Origin: Bagarius yarrelli | Lineage: Eukaryota > Chordata > Actinopteri > Siluriformes > Sisoridae | Direction of reading: 5' to 3' | Length of the DNA stretch: 64,000 nt | Assembly: GCA_005784505.1 (NCBI GenBank) | Contig: VCAZ01000017.1 | Span: 248,001-312,000 of the forward strand | In this document: in pieces, positions 27,001 through 42,000 of the stretch | Position numbering within the stretch: the first letter of the stretch is position 1 | Layout: each line of letters starts with the position of its first letter | Program-made: the position numbers and the translations under genes | Notes under the pieces: generated by a model | Told to the model about the DNA's origin: nothing | The model's input: only the letters and a program-made list of their open reading frames with translations | Database searches by the model: none

Positions 27001-30000
27001 CATGCTCTTTATGTTGCTAAGACAATTTACTTTTAGTCTTTAGCTCCCTGTTGTTCTGTTATGTGGTTCTTTGTTGTTATTGTTTTGTGTACTTCTGTGT
27101 TGTTTTGTGTAGCACCATGGGGTCCTGGATAAACGTTTTATTTCACTGTGTACTGCGTCTGCTATATGGTTAAAATGACAATAAAGCTTCTTGAACCTGA
27201 ACTTGATTAACCACCTTATTTATTTTCTGATTGTTCACATTAGAATTTATATGCTGCATATTTGTTAGGAAATTATATGCAATGTTAAGACTGAGGTGCA
27301 CAGTCAGTCACATGCATTAATGTAATGAGATAATATACAATCAACCTATTTAACAATTGCATTATTAAATACTATAGAATTATAAAAAGGATATATAAAA
27401 ACAGAATAAATAATTATATAAATACATTTAATTACAAATGATAAAGATGGTATTGTACTTAAATGTATAAATGTTTGTATATGTACATATATAAATTTAA
27501 ATTGTCAGTGTTAATTTGTGGGTAATATGTTATGAATCTGTTAATTTAATAAGCTAATAAAATATGGTTCAAACTTCAAGTTCCTACATTATCATCATCC
27601 CTGTGTATTCCACTACATACTAGAGAAGTGTGTTAAAAGTCTGTTTAGTTGTGAGAATAAGGTTGTATCTCTCCACACTGATTTCAATAAAAGATGCTAT
27701 TATTCTTGTTATTTTCCTAAAAACTTTTATTCTGCATAAAAGTTAGCACCTCCAGACATGAAACAAATAATGGAAATTATATGAAAACAGGAGTAAAAAA
27801 ACTTTAACCTTGATGTGTAAAATCCATAGTGTGATTAAAGTCCTTAAGTCCTTGATCTGATTTTGGAAATACTTGAACTATTCATGTACATGTAAACATT
27901 GTGCACACGAATGAACAAGAAAACATAGAAAATTCCTGTCTGCTCCTCTTACTACAGTAAGAAACAACAGTAGAACATCTGTTCTGTCGAAAGTAAAGGC
28001 AATGGGTTCTTTCCTGAAATGAATTACTACTCCATCACTTTGTTTTGCAGGTCAGGCTTTCTTTGGATGATACAATTTGAATGTTGGCAGGAGATGCTCT
28101 TCCATCACACTTAAAGAAGAGACTTTTTAAACATCTTAAATATCTTGTCTATAAAGCTGAGAAAGTGTGCTCTTATTTGGGCTCCCTTTCAATGTTGAGC
28201 TTTAGGACCTTTGTTAGGTATGGTTAGGATAGGATATGAACTCCTAAAAGGTAATGGCATTTGTTGTTTGAATCCTTACACAATCCCTCATTCATGATTT
28301 TTTAAAAATAGACACATCCTGAACTGAAGGAGCCACCTGGCTGTCATCCTTAATTTGTTTCAAACAGCTGATCACAGACAGATTCATTTAAAAAAACATC
28401 TCAAAAGGAGTAGTTAGTTTTTTGGAGGTCTTTGCATTTTTCTGACAGGGAGCACGTTAGGACATATATCAAAGCGTTGGATGTTTTGGCCCTGTTGTTT
28501 TTTGGTTGGATGGTTATGAATGACAGCATCTCCTAGACACACGTTACCCACAGTAACCCAACACAGATCCAACTTCTGGGCACTGGGTTATATGGGCCAT
28601 TCACCTGTTTGCAGATTGTCCTCTACCCAGGGTTCATTTTTAGGGTGAAGTGCTGTGTGGTCTTTTGCATTTAAGTTCAGAACATTGGACTTTAGCAGTG
28701 ATGTCAAAGAACAGCATTTAAAGCATAAATTATGTTCTTAAAGTTGGCTTATGAAGATTATTGTTTTTTTTCCCTGAATGTACAACATTTGCGGTTTTTG
28801 CGTCAGATTGCGGCTTTCTATAAATTCTTTTGACAGCTCGCCACCATTTGTGGAAACTTTGAAAGATACAATTGTTTTGTGTACTCATATTTCTTGTTGC
28901 TTATCGGGCTTTTAAACTTTTTTTCCATATTAGAAACAATGTCTATATGAAAAATAAGGTTGAGACAATCTTTCCAATGCATGCCTTCTGGTTCACAATG
29001 TTAATAAAGTAGGCAAAGAGAGGATAAAGATGGTTTTGTTCTTGTAGGCTGCACTAGCTGACACCCACTTTTCTTGCAAACCAAACAGCTGCCTATGTAC
29101 TCTTGGATTGACACATCTTGTTGTCTCGAAGAATGTGAGGTCAAGCAAGTCTCCCTCAGATTTTGTGGTCTAAAATGTTGAGCAGCAGTAAGATGATTGT
29201 TCTCAAACCCAACTTTCCATAACTCACAAGCATACTCATAGATGCTTGGCTTTTCTGACTTTAGTTTGGTTAATAACAATCAGTTCATTGTATGGTTTCC
29301 GAGTGAGCAATCGCTTACAATTTTGTTGTTCTGTGTTCTTATCAATAACAGCTTGAGCACTTCTGCGACTGCAACAGCTGCCTTTTTCTTATGTGTCAGC
29401 TTTCCATAGAATGCCCTCAACTTGGCTTTTTGTAATTTAAGATTAACTTTCTCTTTACAGAAAAGATATGCTTCTGCTGCTTCTGTCCTCACCCTCACAT
29501 TCTGACCTAGTTACTGACTTTTTACATTTTGTCACCTTACAACCACAAACTTAAATGTTTTTATTAAGATTTTATTTAATAGACCAACACAAAGTAGCAC
29601 ATCATTGTGAAGTTGAGCACATCATTGTGAAGTTGAATAAAAATGATGCATGGTTTTCATAATTTTTAGCAAATAAAAATCTGAAAAGTGTGGTGTGCAT
29701 TTGTGTTCAGCCCCCCTGTTCTGGGGCTGGAGGTATGTCTCTACCACCTTTGCACATTAGAGACTGCAATTTTTGCCCATTCCTCTTTCTCAGCCAGATT
29801 GGATGGGGAGCATCTATGAACAGCAATTTTCAAAAAGTCTTGCCTCAGATGCTCAATGAGATTTAGGTCTGGACTTTGACTGGGCCATTTTAACACATTA
29901 ATATTCTTTGATCCAAACCATTCCATTGTAGCTCTGGGTGTATGTTTATAGTCATTGTCTTGCAGAGGGTGAATCTTCCCAGTCTCAAGTCTTTTGCAGC

Positions 30001-33000
30001 CTCCAACAGTTTTTCTTCCAGGATTGCCTTGATTGTATTTAGCTCCAACCATATTCCCATCAAGTCTGACCAGCTTCTCTGTCCCTGCTGAAGAAAAGCA
30101 TCCACACAGCATGGGATGGTCTGTTCAGGGCGATAAGCAGTGTTACTTTTTTCCAAACATAGCGCTTTACATTTAGGCCAAAAGGTTCAACTTTGGTCTC
30201 ATCTGACCAAAGCACCTTCTTTCACGTTTGTTTGTTGGCAAACTGCCATTCTTACATGTCATTCTTACAACAAGAATTTTTCTTGCCACTCTCATAAAGG
30301 CCAGATCTGTGGAGTACACGACTTATAGTTGTCCTGTGGGCAGATTCTCCCACCTGAGCCACTGTTTTTCTTCAGCTCCTCCAGAGTGACCATGGGCCTC
30401 TTGGTTGCTTATTTGTCCAGTGCTCTCCTTGCTTGTTCTGTTAGTTAAGGTGGTAAGACATGTCTTGTTAGGTTTACAATTGTGGCATACTTTTTCCATT
30501 TTTGGATGATGGACTGAACAGTGCTTCTTTGAGATGTTCAAAGTTTTGGATATATTTATTTTTAACCTAACCTTGCTTTAAACTTCTCCACAACTTTATC
30601 CCTGACCTGTATAGGGAGTTTCTTGATCTTCATGATGCTGTTTTCTCACTAGTGTTCAATTGCATTAATGCATTTCCTCCTCTTCACTTCTGTTGTGACC
30701 ATTTAGGAGTTTAATTCGTGTACCACAACAAGTACAGACTTTGGTCCAGCAGAAAGAGCTAGTCAACTACTATAACTATAACAAATGGAGTTTGTCGGAA
30801 TGCAATAAAAAAGGAGTACTTGATTCATCTTAACCTACGCCTAAAGACTTTTTCTTCCACCAATTCGACAACCCACACGTTTAGTTCCGCTACAACAAGG
30901 ATCCCAATTAAAATATTTGCCACGTCTGTATGCTGTTATATACTATAACATAAGAATGAGAAAATGTTAACGAAAAGGATCTTATCTGTAGTTATTTTAG
31001 AATTAATAATTCAGTTTGAGCATTACGAATACCTAAAAAGTTAATTTGCTCTTTTTCTTACCAGATGTGTGCTTCTCGTTTGTCCTATCTTGATATTCAG
31101 CTTGACATCTTAGACAATGTAGCCAAACAATTTCTGCATTTTTCTTTTTTGCCCGATGCTCATTTTCCACTGCTATTTTAGAGAGCAGCTCCAGGAGAAC
31201 CTGAAAAGACCAACCCATCAATAACAATTAAAGATTCTTGTCTCTATATTAAATGATTTACTATTTATTCTACTTTCAACTGGTGACAATGAACCGGCTG
31301 TCACTTAGATAATTGGACTTTTTAACTGCAAATTTCAGGCAGAATTAAAAAAAGTGCTTTCAGGATATCTCACTTGCATCCCTTTACTATGAGGTTAACC
31401 TCCACTCTCCTGAGCTGGATATTCACTATGGTAGGTACCTACTGAGCCATAAGTGCCAACAGTCTGCATTCCACACATTTCATACACATTTCATAGTCTG
31501 CACATTTCATACACAGTGGTAATTTATAGTTCTTTAAATCAGAGGAAATAAAATGATAAAAAATAACCCTAAAAGCAGAAAAAGGCTATGTGTGGGCCAC
31601 ATAGGTTATTGAACTAAAAGTATTGCTTGTTCTTAATTCATTAAATATAAAAATGTGTCCTTTATACTGTATACTATTACATAAAAATAAAAGTGACCTG
31701 TAAGGCCTCCTGAGGATCATCATCCAACATGAGGTAATTTCGTCTTTGTCTTTCACGACTAATGTAGCTAAAACGCAATTCCAGGACTGAGTGAAAGCTT
31801 TCCTTTCCCTAGGAGAGACATAGCCAGAGAAAGGGAGAGAAAGTGTGTAAAAGTTGTTATTTTAACATTTAAGCCTGGATAGATCATATAAAACTATGTC
31901 TTATTTTAGAAAATGTATGAAATCTTAGAAAAAAAAACATTGCCCAAAACTGTTTTTTTTTGCAAGCTTTATAAAATAACAAAAATAAATAAATTTAGAC
32001 TAAGAGCAGGCCATGTGTTGATTGGCTATAATTTCTATGTGCAGCAGGTTTTCTATTATACCAGTATAAAGGTTAAAATTTGTGTAAATTGTTAATAAAT
32101 TGCACGATTGAGGAACTCATCTTATTTTGCAAACTTAAGTCAAAAGTTTAAAGACTATATCTGATTAATGCATTTTTTACAAAAAGAAAATGACTATTGT
32201 AAATTTATGTACAAGTTTGGTCTATTAGTGAGATTTAAGATAGTTCAATTTTAATCCTGTCAAACACCTGCGGAAACATTTTTGATGGTGGCCAAATCTA
32301 TTAACTATGTCAGCTAAATTCACTAAGCTAGATTCCAGCTTGTTTGGACTCATGGATGCCGACCAACTGCTATCTAACCACAGACCTGCCCCCTTTCTAG
32401 GCCCACACCATTAACTGTAAATGTGGATCAAAAATATTGCCATATGTATGCCGTATTCTGGAAATTTGTGGTGTTCTGGTTGGGTTTTTAAAAATTGGAA
32501 TAGAATGAAAACTAAAAGATTTTTTTAACACGAGCCAATATTTTATGGATAAATGTTTATACTGATCATTTTTACACTTTTATCCACTAAATGAGCTCAT
32601 TTTAAGTTTGATGCCTACTACAGGTCTTAAAATAATTGGGATGGGGCAGGTTTACCATGGTGTAGCATTATATCTTCTTTTTTAAAGACGTCTGGGCATT
32701 AAGGTTATGAGTTTCTGGAGTTTTGTTGTCGGAATTCGGTTTTTAATCCATTTGGTTCCAATACCTGCAGTATGTGGGTTTTTGCATTGTCCTGCTGAAT
32801 TACACAAAGCCTTCCCTAGAATATATATTGTCTGGAGGGGAGCATATGTTGTTCTAAAACCTTTATATATAGCATTCATAGTTTAAAAAAAATGCAAGCT
32901 GGCCTTGTATATGCATTTATGGGCCCCATACTATTAGAGATGCTGGCTTTTAAACTGAACGTTGATAGCACCCTACAATTGCGCCTCTTAAGCCCAGAGG

Positions 33001-36000
33001 GCATGACGTCCGTGAATGGTGTCCGTGATAAACAAGAATGTCAAATTTGGACTTATCTGGTTATAGAACACTTGTCTATTTCAGATCAGTCCATTTTAAA
33101 AAAGCCTTGGCCCACTGGACATGACGGCACTTCTGGACCATGTTCACATATGGCTTTCTATGTGCATGATAGAGTTTCGTTTGGCATCTGCAGATGGTAC
33201 GACATGTGTTTACCTGACAGTGGGTTCTGTAAGTATTCTCTGAATCTTTTGATGTTATGCACTGTGGATGATTAGATTTGCAAAGCCTCTGCAATTTGAT
33301 GTGGAGAAAGCCTCTGCTCATCTTTACTTCTAAAAGACTGCTTCTATAATAATAATAATAATAATAATGTTCAATTCATTGTCATTGTGTAAGGTACGTG
33401 TACAGAGCCAATGAAATGCTTTTTTTGCATATCCCATCTTAGTAAGTTGGGGTTGGAGCGCAGGGTCAGCTATGATGCAGCGCCCCTGGAGCAGGAAGGG
33501 TTAATGGTCTTGCTCAGGGACCCAACAATGGCTGGCTTGCGCTGGTGGTGGGGCTTGAACCCAGGTGTTTCTGGTCTTCAGATCAGCAACTCAGCACCTT
33601 AACCATTTGAGCCACCACTGCCCCCCATATAGACACCCATATAGTTAATCATGTCATGGGCCTGTTATCAATTAACTTTATTATCTGCGTAACTTTCTCC
33701 CAGCTTAATTCTTTTTAAATTTTATCAATTATTTCGCTCTTAGTTACCCCTGTGGCAACTATTTTGAGACCTGTAGAAGGCATCAAATTTGTCATGAGCT
33801 CGTCTACTGGATAAAAGTGTAAAATTTTATCTATTTTAAATAAAATATTGGCTTATGTGATTTGAAAGTCTTTATTTTCATTTCATTTAAATTGATAAAA
33901 AAGGTCTTAACTTTTCTAAAATTCGTTTTAAAAACCACCTCTTTGCAATATACTGATCATCTATAATATTTAAAACAATGATTTTTTAGTTTGAGTGGCA
34001 CCTGTGGCACTTTGAATTTGAAGTAAAAAAGGTTATTCAAAGTTGATATGTTGAACACAGGAAAAACTGTCATTCTGTTTTTTTGATGCTTTTCCAGACT
34101 TCTAATACAGATTATTTCTGTCATGTAAACTTATAATGTGCAATTAAGATTGTACATTCAACTATGTAAAGAACAAAGTATTTAATAAGAATATTTTATT
34201 CATTCAAATCTAGGATGTGTTATTTTAGTGTTCCCTTTATTTTTTGAGCAGTGTATTTTACACAGATGCACAGTATCCTGCCTCAAGGACTATCGTCCTG
34301 TCGCACTCACACTCATTGTGATGAAGTGCTTATAAGGGATATTAAGACCCTGCTGGCTTCCACAGTGGACCCATTACAGTTTGCATATCTTCCAATCCGT
34401 TCTATGGACGATGCCATTGCCACAACCCTGCATCTGGCCCTCACACACCTGGACAATAAAGACACATACATACGAATGCTGTTCATAGACTTCAGTTCAA
34501 CAGTCAACACAATTATCTCTCAGCACCTGATCGAGAAGCTGAGGCTGCTAGGGCTGAACACCTCGCTCTGCAACAGATCCTTGATTTTTCTGACTGGAAG
34601 ACCTTAGTCAGGATTGGAAGCAGCATCTTCAGCACCACCACACTGAGCACTGGAGCCCTGCAGGTCTGTGTGCTCCGCCCACTGCTGTTCACACTGCTGA
34701 CTTATGCCTGTGTAGCAATGTCTCATCAGCAGGAACGATCCATTTAGGAGGTGCAACAGCTAACAGCCTGGCATAGAGCCAAGAATAAGATGAGACTTTT
34801 AGACTTACATACAGGGAAAAATGGTATTTTATTCAACTGAAAAAGAAGAGAGGAGGTGCAACAAATAACAGCCTGGTGTAAAGACAACAACCTGTCTCTG
34901 AATGTCGACAAGACATTAAGACATTACAGAGACCTGCCTGAGAACATTACCTGGTCACTCAAAGCCAAGAGCATTGTGGACGACCCCACACACCCCTCAC
35001 ACTCACTCTTCAAACTCATGCCATCTGGAAAAAGGTACGTAGCATTTGGGCCCCTTACAACCCGAATGTGTAACAGTTTCTTCCCTCAGTAAAATGAAGT
35101 ACCTCAACTCTCTCTCTCACACATACACACAACACAACACGATGTTTAACTCATAAACACAAAAATACATTTTGTTTAGCACGTCAACTCAATGCCGTTT
35201 GCACGATAATCTTGCCGTTTACTTGCACATTTTTATAATCTGGTCGGCGCCACTTGATTTAAGGTACCGTACAGTGTTATGTTTTGCTTTGTATTGTCTG
35301 TTTTTGCACTGTCTAGTGTAATGTTTGTATTGTTATTTGCACTGTTTGCACCAGGTTGCACACATGCACTTTATGTTGGTAAGATAACTTATTATTTAAT
35401 CTTTAACTCTGTGTTGTTCCACTGCTAAGTGGCTTTTTGTTGTTTTGTGTAATTCTGTGTTGTTTTGTGTACCACTATGGCCTTGGAGAAACGTTGTTTT
35501 ATTTCACAGTGTACTGCATTTGCTATATATATTGAATATATTGAAATGACAATAAAGCTTCTTACACTTGATTTACTTTGGAGATCAAATAACTCCACTT
35601 GCTAACGCGCATGTCTGAATAGCTATCAGGCAAGACACGGGATGCTGAGTGAATGTTACTGTGTTCGCTACGCCAACTAGCGGATGGATGTCTGAAATTC
35701 TATCGTAACCTAAATTTTAGCTTGCAACTCAAAGGAAAAAAAACTGCAATAAGGATTTTATTTCTGATTTTACTGCTTTTCTGACTCAACTCTCCACATT
35801 CTCACCAAGCATAATACTTCTTGGAGATTTTAATATATAATAGGACAATGTTAACAACACTCACCAAAGATTTCACATCTTATTTAAATAAATTTAGACT
35901 ACAGCAATATGTAAACCTTCCCCACACATGTTAAAGGATTTTAACCTGCTGCTTGGGTGTTTTATTTGTTGACTGTAAATCTTTTACTTTTTCTGGAAAT

Positions 36001-39000
36001 ATGCTGCTGAAATTAAGGACTTGAACTAGGACATTCTTTTTAACCCCAGATGAACTTCTCTCTTATTACAGTAACAACCTTTATAATATTCTTAATAACT
36101 TAATTCCACATAAAAATAGAACAGTTTTATTTACTGTTTAGGCACCTTGGTTCAATTAAATTCTTAGACATTTAGAAACAAAAGAACAACTTGAAATACT
36201 CTACAGGAAAATGTGTATTCAAATCACATTTTTTATTATAAAAACTGTATTCCTAAGCCAAATACTACTCTGGTTTAATTGGTCTGCTTTAATCTGCTTT
36301 AACATTTTTAACACTATAGTATACTTTTTCTCTTCAAAAATCGAAAACACCATCAAATTATGTCCAATTCTGTTTTAAATTCTCCTGTCTCAGTTTTACT
36401 TCTCTTATTTACTCTCAGCATTTACCTTAACCTCAGCTGATGAAAGTACCAAACTTATTCGAAAATCCAAATCATTGACCTGTAAATTCCCTTAATACTG
36501 TTCTTGTAAAGGCCACCTTCCGCTGTCTGTCTCCACTTATTACAGACATTATTTATTCTTTTGTTAGCCCTGGAATTGATCCGAATAATCCAATAACCTT
36601 AATATTTTTTATCCTATTTTATTTTCAGCACCACCAAGCTCCCATGATATTCCAAGTAATATTTCAAAACCTTAACCAATGAGATGCCGCAACAATTTAA
36701 TTTATAATTAGGGGCATGTACAAAAAGTTCTGTAATGCATACCACTGCATGTACAACGCATGTACACTCAAAAAAAAAAAAAATAAAGCCTGGACATGAC
36801 ATTTTTTAAAACTTTGCATTCAACTATATAGGAGCAAACAGACTTGATACATAATAATTACATTTTGGTTGTAAATAAATAAACATATTGAACCTTTTTC
36901 TTCCATGTGGCATGAGAGCTGCTGACTCCTCGCAAGCTGTCCAGCTCAAATCGGCTTTTGACACAGCCCTGGTGCGTGTCCACCTCTAAAATATAAGCTT
37001 GGTGCACTCTTAGGAACAACGGCTCTAGGGCCTTTCTCGTGTCAGAATCTTTCATCTCAGAGAACACCCTGACCAACATAGGCCTACACAGTTCCACTGC
37101 AGAAAACAAAACATGAACAAACATTTAAGTCTTCCAAAACGTAAAAACATATCTAATGAAATATCTAATACATTTAAAAAACTATTATTAAAATAAATAA
37201 ATGTTATTTCTTTTAATTTGTAGTTACCTTCAAACATAAAAAGGAAGAATAGCCAAATATTTTATTTACATTTTACTGCAGAACAGGGAAATCAAAGACA
37301 TTGTAAATGTTGGCAGCTAGTGCTACTGATTAAAATTGATTAGGATCTTTTTTATTACTTTTTATTATTTTATTATAACTTGATATTGATCACATAAACC
37401 CTACAATTACTTTGTGAGAAACTTACAATAAGCTAGAAGGTGCTTCATATGTTACTTGTAAAATAGCAAAGTCTGTACACCTCTCTACAAATTAATTAAT
37501 TTTAAAAAAATCTTAGGTTTTACTATAATTTAATCATTAGAAAACGCATGTGAGGAAATATAAAAAGTTCTGTACTTTTTACTAAGTAAATGATAACTAA
37601 AATGTATGGAAATAGACAGCATTCTGACAGCTCTAATACAAAAAAAGGTAAAATAAATTGCCACACAGACCTCCAAGGTCCTCTTCTTCTTTAAATGCTG
37701 GATCAGTATCGGCCTTCTTCAAATGTTGTGGGTCCTGTAGACTTCTATCTAGAGTAGCTTTGTCTAAAAAGCTGTGGTTTGTCCACTGCAGGGTAGATTC
37801 AGTCTCAGTGTGGAATTCCATGATTCCTTGCTCTTCTTTCTTCAACAGCAGTGGGGCAAGGAGAGTCTCAAATTTGGGCATGGTACAATCACTTTTGGTT
37901 AATATAGGTAAAGGAGTGCAATTGTTTTCAACAATTAATTGTTCATTCAATGTGGGGCCGAACACAAGGTCTGTCATTCCATAAAGATGATGCTGATAGC
38001 GTAGCCAGTCTTCGCCCACCTGCTCCCGGAAGCTGTCCAACTTCTCAATGTCTTTCTGATGCCACAGAATAATGTCTTTTCAATTGGAAAAGATATAACG
38101 GTTAGCAGGAATATTTATTTATGTGTTAATAACTAAACAACTCATGTGGAATGGAATTGTATACTATTGTTCTAATTACAATGACAAAAAATATAGCACC
38201 ATGTGTGGTAATCATTTGCACACACCTTGCAAAGGTGATAAACTGAGCTCTGTGTTACTGGATTCAGAAATGCTAGCTGTTCTCACCTTCATGTTCTGCA
38301 CCAAAAATCAAAAACAAAGGATGTGTACAGTGTTACACATGTATATAAGAGTCCTTAAAACTTTAACACTGTAGTTATAAATATAGAAAAACTTTTTCCA
38401 TATTTCCGTATAAATATTACTCAAAACATTAGATTTAAAAGTTATTTTTTAGTTCTACACAATGGCTTAAAAATAAACTTAAAAAAAATTTTTATTTCTT
38501 TTTGCAACTTTGCCTTGCACACCAAAGCTGTTTAGTTTTTTTCTGAAGCTGGGCTAAAGGAAATCAATGTAAGACAATGTAAAAATGCCTGGGTTTACCC
38601 TGGGTTCACACTGGGTTCTTTGGTAACTTTGCTGATTATTAATCTGTCCTGCATTTAGAGTAATCTTTGTTGATCACATTGTCAAACACACATTGTAGGA
38701 TAAGTCTATGATAAATCCATTAAAAAAACCTGATGTACTCACTGTCCTTCCAGTCATTAAAAACAGCTAACAGCTAAATGCTACACACAAGGCAAAGCTT
38801 AATATCCTTATAATATAAAAACCTCTAATATTTCATACATAAACATTTATTGGGAATAATGCACATTCTATTCTGTATCAAAACGTGACAAATTTGTTAT
38901 TTTGTTTAGGTCCAAAGATTATGTTGGCCAAGATGCTTCTGGCTTGTTCACTGCACCCAGTTCAAGGGCATTTTTTCTTTAGCATAAAGCATAATGGCCT

Positions 39001-42000
39001 CTTCAATTTTTTCTTTCTATTCATAATCTCTGGTTTCTGAAAAATTGACCCAACAATATAAACAACACAAACTGTGTGCACCCAAAACGAAAATCTGCCA
39101 TTCCCCTTCAGGCCAAACTGTAATCTCTTTAGCATGTCATTTTTTCAACAATAGAAATTTGTGGGGGCTTCTTGCTGATAGTGTCCTTTTCATGGGCATC
39201 TATTAATTGTTTTAGTACTCACAGCTAACTTTAGACCTTCTTTTATCACCCCAGAGCTGATCATCGGATGGGTCTTTTTCATTTTGGCTATTTTTGTCCT
39301 AATCAAATGGTAGTTTTCTGTTTTCTTTCATGTCTTTCTGGTTTCCGTTGTCATTTAAAAGCATTCAAGCTCTTTTTAGCTGAAAAGCATATCATTTTAT
39401 GCACTTATTTTATATTGTTTCCCCTTGCCAATCAACTTGGTAATCAAAGTACTCTGTTCTTCTGCACCCATTTTACTTTTGAAGAAAAATGCACTATAAC
39501 CAGCATGTATGAAATTTGCTCCACAATGCTATTGTTATTTGTGGTTTTCAGAATCAGAATACTTTATCGATCCCCTGTTATGTAATTGTTTTGTTAGGTG
39601 AACTGTATTCATCTCAGCTGGGAACGTTCACACATCAGCTTGCCACAATAAATTGCTACTTTTCTGCACTAAACAAGTATATTTTGCCAAGATATTTTTG
39701 GAGATGATAGAAACATATTACAGAATATTAATGTAAGAAAAACCCAAGTTCAAGAAAAAAAAATTAAATTTGATGTGTACATTAGGGGTGCATAACTTTT
39801 ATATCCACTGCACAGAAGAATGCATACACAAATAATTCAACATGGGAATGACTGAGAAACAAAAATGAAAATGTGTCAGGATCTAAAAGATTTGAACAAG
39901 GGACAAATTATCCCTTTCTAGATGCAACATGTCTTTTGGGGTGTTAGCAATTGGTAAGTAATCCAAAGTGGTGCAAGGACAAAAAAAGGTTCATGGGCTT
40001 GTCTGTCTGTTACCAAAGAAAAGTGACCACAAATGTTCACAAAACTGGTCTAATAAGTCTATACAATTTAGGCTGTAAGGTTGTATATTAAATAGATGGA
40101 AAAGGAGTTGGCTTTTGCAACATCACCTTCGATTTTCTCTTATCTCGACATGCTCCAGATTCACTTATAGGCAAACTGTCACTTAACTCTCCTCCACCAA
40201 TTAACATGTCCTGTACAGTTTGCTCAGGTGCTAGGTGAACATTGTGTGAACAGATCTGCTGTAAAGTAAAAATTTAATTTAGATCAGAATCAAACATTTT
40301 TTATGCATTAAACAATGCAATGCAAAACATTACTAAGTGGGGAAAAAATAATAAAAAACTGTTACAATAAATACCCTAAGAAAAAACTAACTGCTTACTG
40401 CAAGTTCAGTAGAAGACAATGTAGAACCATCCAGTTGAAGCTAGGGAAAAAGTTATCAAGAAAATCTATACTATACAATGTTGTAGAAATATTTGCCCCT
40501 TTCTTAATTTTTATTTTATTTTGCATATTTGTCACAAATGATTTAGCTAAACAAGCAAATTTTAACATCACACAAAGATAAGACAAGAAAATACAAGATT
40601 CACTTTTTAAATGATAAATTTAATTATTAAGGGGAAAAAGCTAACTTACCTGACCGACCCCATGTTAAAAAGCAATTGCCCCAACAACTAATAACTGGTT
40701 CTGTGACCCTTGGCAGCAACAAGTGCAATCAAGCATTTGCAAAACTAGTAATGAGTCTTTCACATCGATGTAAAGAAATATCTCCGCAGAACAGTTTTAA
40801 TTAAACCACATTGTTGGGTTTTTATCCATTCAGGGGTGGATTTGCCTGTCTGTTTCTGCATTCATTTTAAGGATTTTCTGGTAGAGTGCAGAATTAATTG
40901 GCAAAGCATCCCCAGACCATCACACTACCACCCCAACGTTTGACAGTTCGTATGATGTTTTTCTTATGAAATGTTGTGTTAGTTTTATGCCGGATGTAAC
41001 AGAATGCACATCCTCCAGAAAAGTTTTTTCTCATCAGTAAACAGAATATTTGCCTTGGAGATTGGTGAGCTTTTGTGTTTTTTTGTGGTGGGTGGCTTTT
41101 GCTATGTAACATTCTCTTGGAAGCCATTTCCTTAATTTCTTTTATTTTTAAATCATGATAACTGACCATAACCTAGAAAACTGGTTAAGGTCAATGATCA
41201 TGCACTTTCTCAGATTAACTGCAGTTCTTTACATGATGGTTTTTTTTGGAATGCTCCTTACACACAAGAAGAGATTTGAACAGCTTTTTTTTAAATAAAT
41301 GAAATCATTTAAACTGCATTTTGTATTTACTCAGTCTACTCTTTGTGTAATATTCAAAAATTTCGTAATCGAATTCGTTGCCTATGTTGGTCAGGGTGTT
41401 CTCTGAGATGAAAGATTCTGACACAAGAAAGGCCCTAGATCGTAATTATATAACTGACAAATATTTAAAAAATAAAACAAAGTATGGGCAAATACTTCTT
41501 ACAGCACTGTACAATAAAACAAATTTATGCAGTCTGAACAATAAGACTTGTATACGCAGCTGGAGAACATGCATGTACACACTCCTCGAAAAGCAGCTTG
41601 TGAAGAAAGATGATACATGGTTGAGTTTCTGTGTGCTTTTTGGAAGTAAAGAGGGTTGCCTTCTAGATTTAACTATAAAAAGATAAAAAAATATATATGT
41701 AAAAAATGCAACAAGATGTAAGCAACAAGTTTAAGATCAAGAGTTAAATGTGGGGCATATGCCCCCAACAGTTAAAAGTTTTAGATGATATTTCCTAATG
41801 TTTAGATCAGTTAAAATTTTGAATGATCAATTTTTAAAAGGAAAACACAAGCCTCCAACAAAAATTACTCAAATCTGACAATCAGTCCAAATTAACTACG
41901 TAGACACACTCAGGCTAGGTAAGAATATAAGCATTCCACAACAATTGCAAACGACTATTAAATAATACAGTGTAAACCCAGCTACAGTGTTATGGCATAA

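Noticed and set aside
32892..33275. Plus-strand 127-codon ORF
   Set aside because: It is the antisense of the third-family Tc1 transposase remnant, which is recognisable on the minus strand.
37658..37984. Plus-strand 108-codon ORF
   Set aside because: Antisense of stk11ip exon 13.
41378..41686. Plus-strand 102-codon ORF beginning PMLVRVFSEMKDSDTRKAL
   Set aside because: Its first 20 codons are the inverted exon 14 copy and its end is the antisense of exon 9; the frame is an accident of the duplication.
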